Below are positions 61,385-64,000 of a DNA stretch of 64,000 nt, in pieces. Position 1 is the stretch's first letter, and each line of letters starts with the position of its first letter. A program made the translations under genes and the position numbers. The notes under the pieces are model-generated. The model ran no database searches and had not been told where the DNA came from. It saw only the letters and a program-made list of their open reading frames with translations. The stretch comes from Polytrichum commune (taxonomy: Eukaryota; Streptophyta; Polytrichopsida; Polytrichales; Polytrichaceae), in the NCBI GenBank assembly GCA_950295325.1, contig OX485806.1, positions 48,853,169 to 48,917,168 of the forward strand. The letters are read 5' to 3'.

Positions 61385-62461
61385 GCTAAGGAATATGTCA
61401 GGAAATGCGATGCCTGTCAGATGTATGCGAGGAATGACCTCCGAATGGAGATGCCTCTTCATGTGTCTTTACCTCTAGTTCCTTTTGAGAAGTGGGGAAT
61501 CGATTACGTTGGTGAGGTTCACCCCCAATCTTCCAAAGGTATGGCTTACATTGTAGTTGCAACCGAGTACTTAACTAAGTGGGCGGAAGCCAAGGCGGTA
61601 AAGACAAACACGACCGTCAATGCCGCCACATTCATGTATGAAAACATTATTTCAAGATTCGGGTGTTCCAAAATTCTGGTTAGCTATAGGGGTACCCACT
61701 TCTTGAACGAGATGTTTCAAGACCTGACAGCTAGGTTTAAGATAGACCATAGGAAAACAACTCCTTATCATCTGCAGATCAATGGTCAAACGGAGCGTGT
61801 TAATGGGACCTTGGTGAGCATCCTTCGCAAAACAGTGTTGGATTCGAAGAGGGATTGGGACGTCAAGTTAACAGCGGCAATATGGGCTTATCGCACAACC
61901 TTCAAAGTGACAACACAAACGACTTCATTCTCTTTAGTGTATGGGTTGGAGGCTACACTACCCATCGAGTTTAAAATCGTGGCATTGCGTGTCGCCGTGA
62001 AGTCACGTCTCACAGATAGTCAATCATTGAGGAATAGATTGACAACGTTGGAGGAGCTTGGCGTGAAAAGAAGAATGAGCACTCAACACATCGAGGACAT
62101 CTAAAGGCGAAGGAAGATCACCTTCGACAAACGATACAAGAAGAAGGCACTGAGGCCAAGTATGATGGTGATGATTCAGGATGCTAGGAAGTTTGATTTC
62201 CCGGATAAATTTGATGCAGTATGGTTGGGCCATACCTTGTTCGTGAGGCATTTTCAAACAACTCTTTGCAACTGGAGACATTGAATGGGGAGAGCTTCCC
62301 AACTCGCACGTCGGGGAGTCGGTGCAAGGAGTACAGGGCTTGAAAACAACACCTTGCTTGCGAAACGAGATATTCAGGATCCATCCCCTGATGGTCGCCA
62401 GTTGTGTGAGCCCGATATTGTGCTCGTACATCGACTTAATTTTAAAAGTTCTTAAAAGACC
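61380..62461 (+). pseudogene. Gypsy integrase core and C-terminus (right arm)
   Basis: Mirror of 19,003-20,084, with the same Asp-to-Tyr change in VSYRGTHF, stop at 62,102-62,104, and a frameshifted C-terminal region to about 62,400. A polypurine tract (AAGTGGGGGG) lies at 62,500-62,509. Confidence 0.9.
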
Positions 62462-62503
62462 TCAGTATTTGTGGTCACTCGAAGGGTCAAAGCGATAACA
62501 AGT

Positions 62504-62948
62504 GGGGGGCATTAGGATTTGGATATAATTGTGATTAGTTAACATTAGTCAAGTTAGGTAGTTAGGTGGAGGCTTGAAGGAAAAACAACACCAAAAAAAA
62601 GTGAATAAATACATTGAGGTGGAAGATGGTCAAGCTTAAAGGGTTGGGGTTCGAGTTATTGTTCGTTTAGGCTGCAATTGTGGCTGGTAAAAGGAAGAAG
62701 ACCAACGGGGGTGGATTAGATTTTTGAATTCAGAAGTGGGGCAGATCGGAGGGTCCGGGATTTTCTGGCTTAGGTTGGAATTCCAGGAGGGGTCGAGAAG
62801 GGGAACTAGCAGAGTGTGCTAGGCCGAGCAGAGGAACCATGAGGGGCCGGAAGCTTGGAGGTATGGATACACACTGTGGCGGCGGCTGGAGTAGAGTCGG
62901 GATTGAAGGGCCTCCGGCTGGTAGTTAGGCGAGGCAGACAAATTAAGG
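62504..62948 (+). mobile_element. Truncated gypsy 3' LTR fragment (right arm)
   Basis: First ~445 bp of the LTR whose full-length partner is 17,526-18,960. It is cut at 62,948 at the palindrome boundary. Confidence 0.65.
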
Positions 62949-63360
62949 GATTGGGACGTCAAGTTGACGGAGGAAAGCGCCCCCCAAGAAAGGTGCAACA
63001 AAAATCACAAAGATACAAAATATCTATTGTTTTCTCAGTTTTTACATAGACATTGTTCTTGAGATCGTGACTAACTAGTCAAGTCTTGGAACATTGTGAC
63101 GAACTATAGTCATCATCTGTAAATACTGTAAATCATCATAGTCACTTAAGTAGAAACAGTGACTATTGATAGTCACTATTGCGGTTTTTGAAACTCAGTG
63201 GTAGTAGTCACCAAATGAGTAGTCATGTATCCACGGTCAAAACTATAGCAAACTCCAAAGCCTATCGTTGTTTCTGTAGGAAAAAAAACATTGAAGGAGG
63301 TTGAAGTAGTGCCGCCCTGTGAACCCTTGGAGTGGTCCACCACTCCGCGGGATCACTTTT
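62949..63360 (+). pseudogene. Probable 3' continuation of the TnpA-like gene
   Basis: Just outside the palindrome. It starts with a few bases identical to gypsy integrase, then a basic reading GRQVDGGKRPPRKVQQKSQ. A stretch dense in TAGTCA/TGACTA sites follows (63,060-63,240), including AGTGACTA/TAGTCACT. It ends with an exon-like segment after a TTTCTGTAG acceptor (KTLKEVEVVPPCEPLEW, stop at 63,359). The TAGTCA-rich intron style matches the TnpA-like gene. This suggests the gypsy patch at 59,976-62,972 interrupts one gene; no homology search supports it. Confidence 0.4.
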
Positions 63361-64000
63361 AGTTTGAATGTTAGCATTAAAATTTAGAATTGATAGGGAA
63401 TTTAGGAAAAATTAGTTCATTTAGCATTTAGCCTAGAAGAAGGAAGGTCAAAATGAAAATTAAGTAGTGCTAGAAAATAACGAAGTAGAAAAAAAACTAG
63501 TTAGTAAAAACAACTAGCTAACAAATATTAGTAAATGCTAACTAAGAAAATATAAGTTTATTAGTTAATAGGGGCCACACAAGACAATTGGAGGTGTTTG
63601 GCGTAAGAAACCAAAATTGGCATGAAGATTTTTGAAGAAAAAAAAAAAAAACAAGGGGGCTAATTGTCTACTTGTCCCTTTGCCAACTCGATGGCGAAAT
63701 TTTAAAAAGATTTTGAAGGACTCCCGTCGATGCCCCCTCGGCGAGAGGGTGGCAACCTCAACTGGAAAAACCCCCGAGCCAAAATTTTGGGGAAGGGCTC
63801 GAAGAATGGAGCCGGTGGCAGAGAGGTCTAACCCTTTTTTTAGAGGGTTTAAAAAATCCCCTCCTTCCACTTTGTAATCTCTCTCTCTTCCTCTAATGTT
63901 TGGGCGAAGCCCTGCTTCAATGCAGTTAGGAACAAATTTTTATTTTGCATTTTCAAATGGCCTAATAGTAAGGCTCGAGAAAATCTTCTACTATTTCTCC
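63361..64000. other. Right flank, no supported gene
   Basis: AT-rich, then a G/A-rich stretch (63,620-63,800) giving complementary low-complexity frames. Nothing recognised. Confidence 0.4.

Larger units (their letters stand above)
49054..62948 (-). repeat. Right arm of the 13.9-kb inverted repeat
   Basis: Mirror of 18,516-32,410; the same features in reverse order and orientation. The inner edge is TCATGTGAAT (49,054-49,063). The outer edge AATTAAGG ends at 62,948, inside gypsy LTR sequence, followed by a 20-base match to integrase. Confidence 0.95.

Noticed and set aside
18510-62955. Palindrome as one giant TIR transposon
   Set aside because: No target-site duplication at the outer edges, and both edges fall within other elements (an LTR outside, a retroelement relic inside).
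63632-63877. Complementary frames at 63,565-63,877
   Set aside because: Both strands are open because of A/G-rich low-complexity sequence; no evidence of coding.

Overview
This window is nuclear DNA of a land plant. The evidence is a spliced host gene with GT-AG introns, Ty3/gypsy LTR retrotransposons, and a CACTA (En/Spm, Tnp2-type) transposon. Nothing in the sequence fixes the genus. Most of the window is nested transposon debris, and I can support only one intact host gene.

Layout. (1) 1-9,422: a minus-strand gypsy element entering from the left edge (integrase, RNase H, RT, protease, gag), ending in its 5' LTR at 8,191-9,422. Its RT is split by a 1,255-bp solo LTR with a perfect 5-bp target duplication. 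(2) 9,423-18,515: AT-rich DNA with a decayed F-box-like coding relic, a short LTR-like (TRIM-like) repeat, a 48-bp minisatellite and the outer part of a gypsy LTR. (3) 18,516-32,410 and 49,054-62,948: the two arms of a very large inverted repeat. Each arm is 13,895 bp. They stay in register throughout (every position pair sums to 81,464) and I saw one base difference. (4) 32,411-49,053: the 16.6-kb loop. It carries a complete 13-exon HECT ubiquitin-ligase gene on the minus strand, a diverged solo LTR, another TRIM-like copy and a relic of a retroelement with a PHD finger. (5) 62,949-64,000: the right flank, which appears to continue the CACTA TnpA-like gene.

Each arm holds a CACTA-type element with two divergent genes: a Tnp2 transposase and a multi-exon TnpA-like gene. 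Between them lie three exons of delta-1-pyrroline-5-carboxylate synthetase (P5CS), apparently captured from a host gene. Introns and flanks of both transposon genes are full of TAGTCA / TGACTA half-sites, often as inverted pairs. A gypsy integrase fragment, itself split by a 973-bp solo LTR with a TSD, interrupts the TnpA-like gene.

The main points are the near-identical palindrome around an apparently functional E3 ligase gene, the P5CS capture, and the TAGTCA-rich introns. All exon models were read by eye from the sequence and are unsupported by transcripts.
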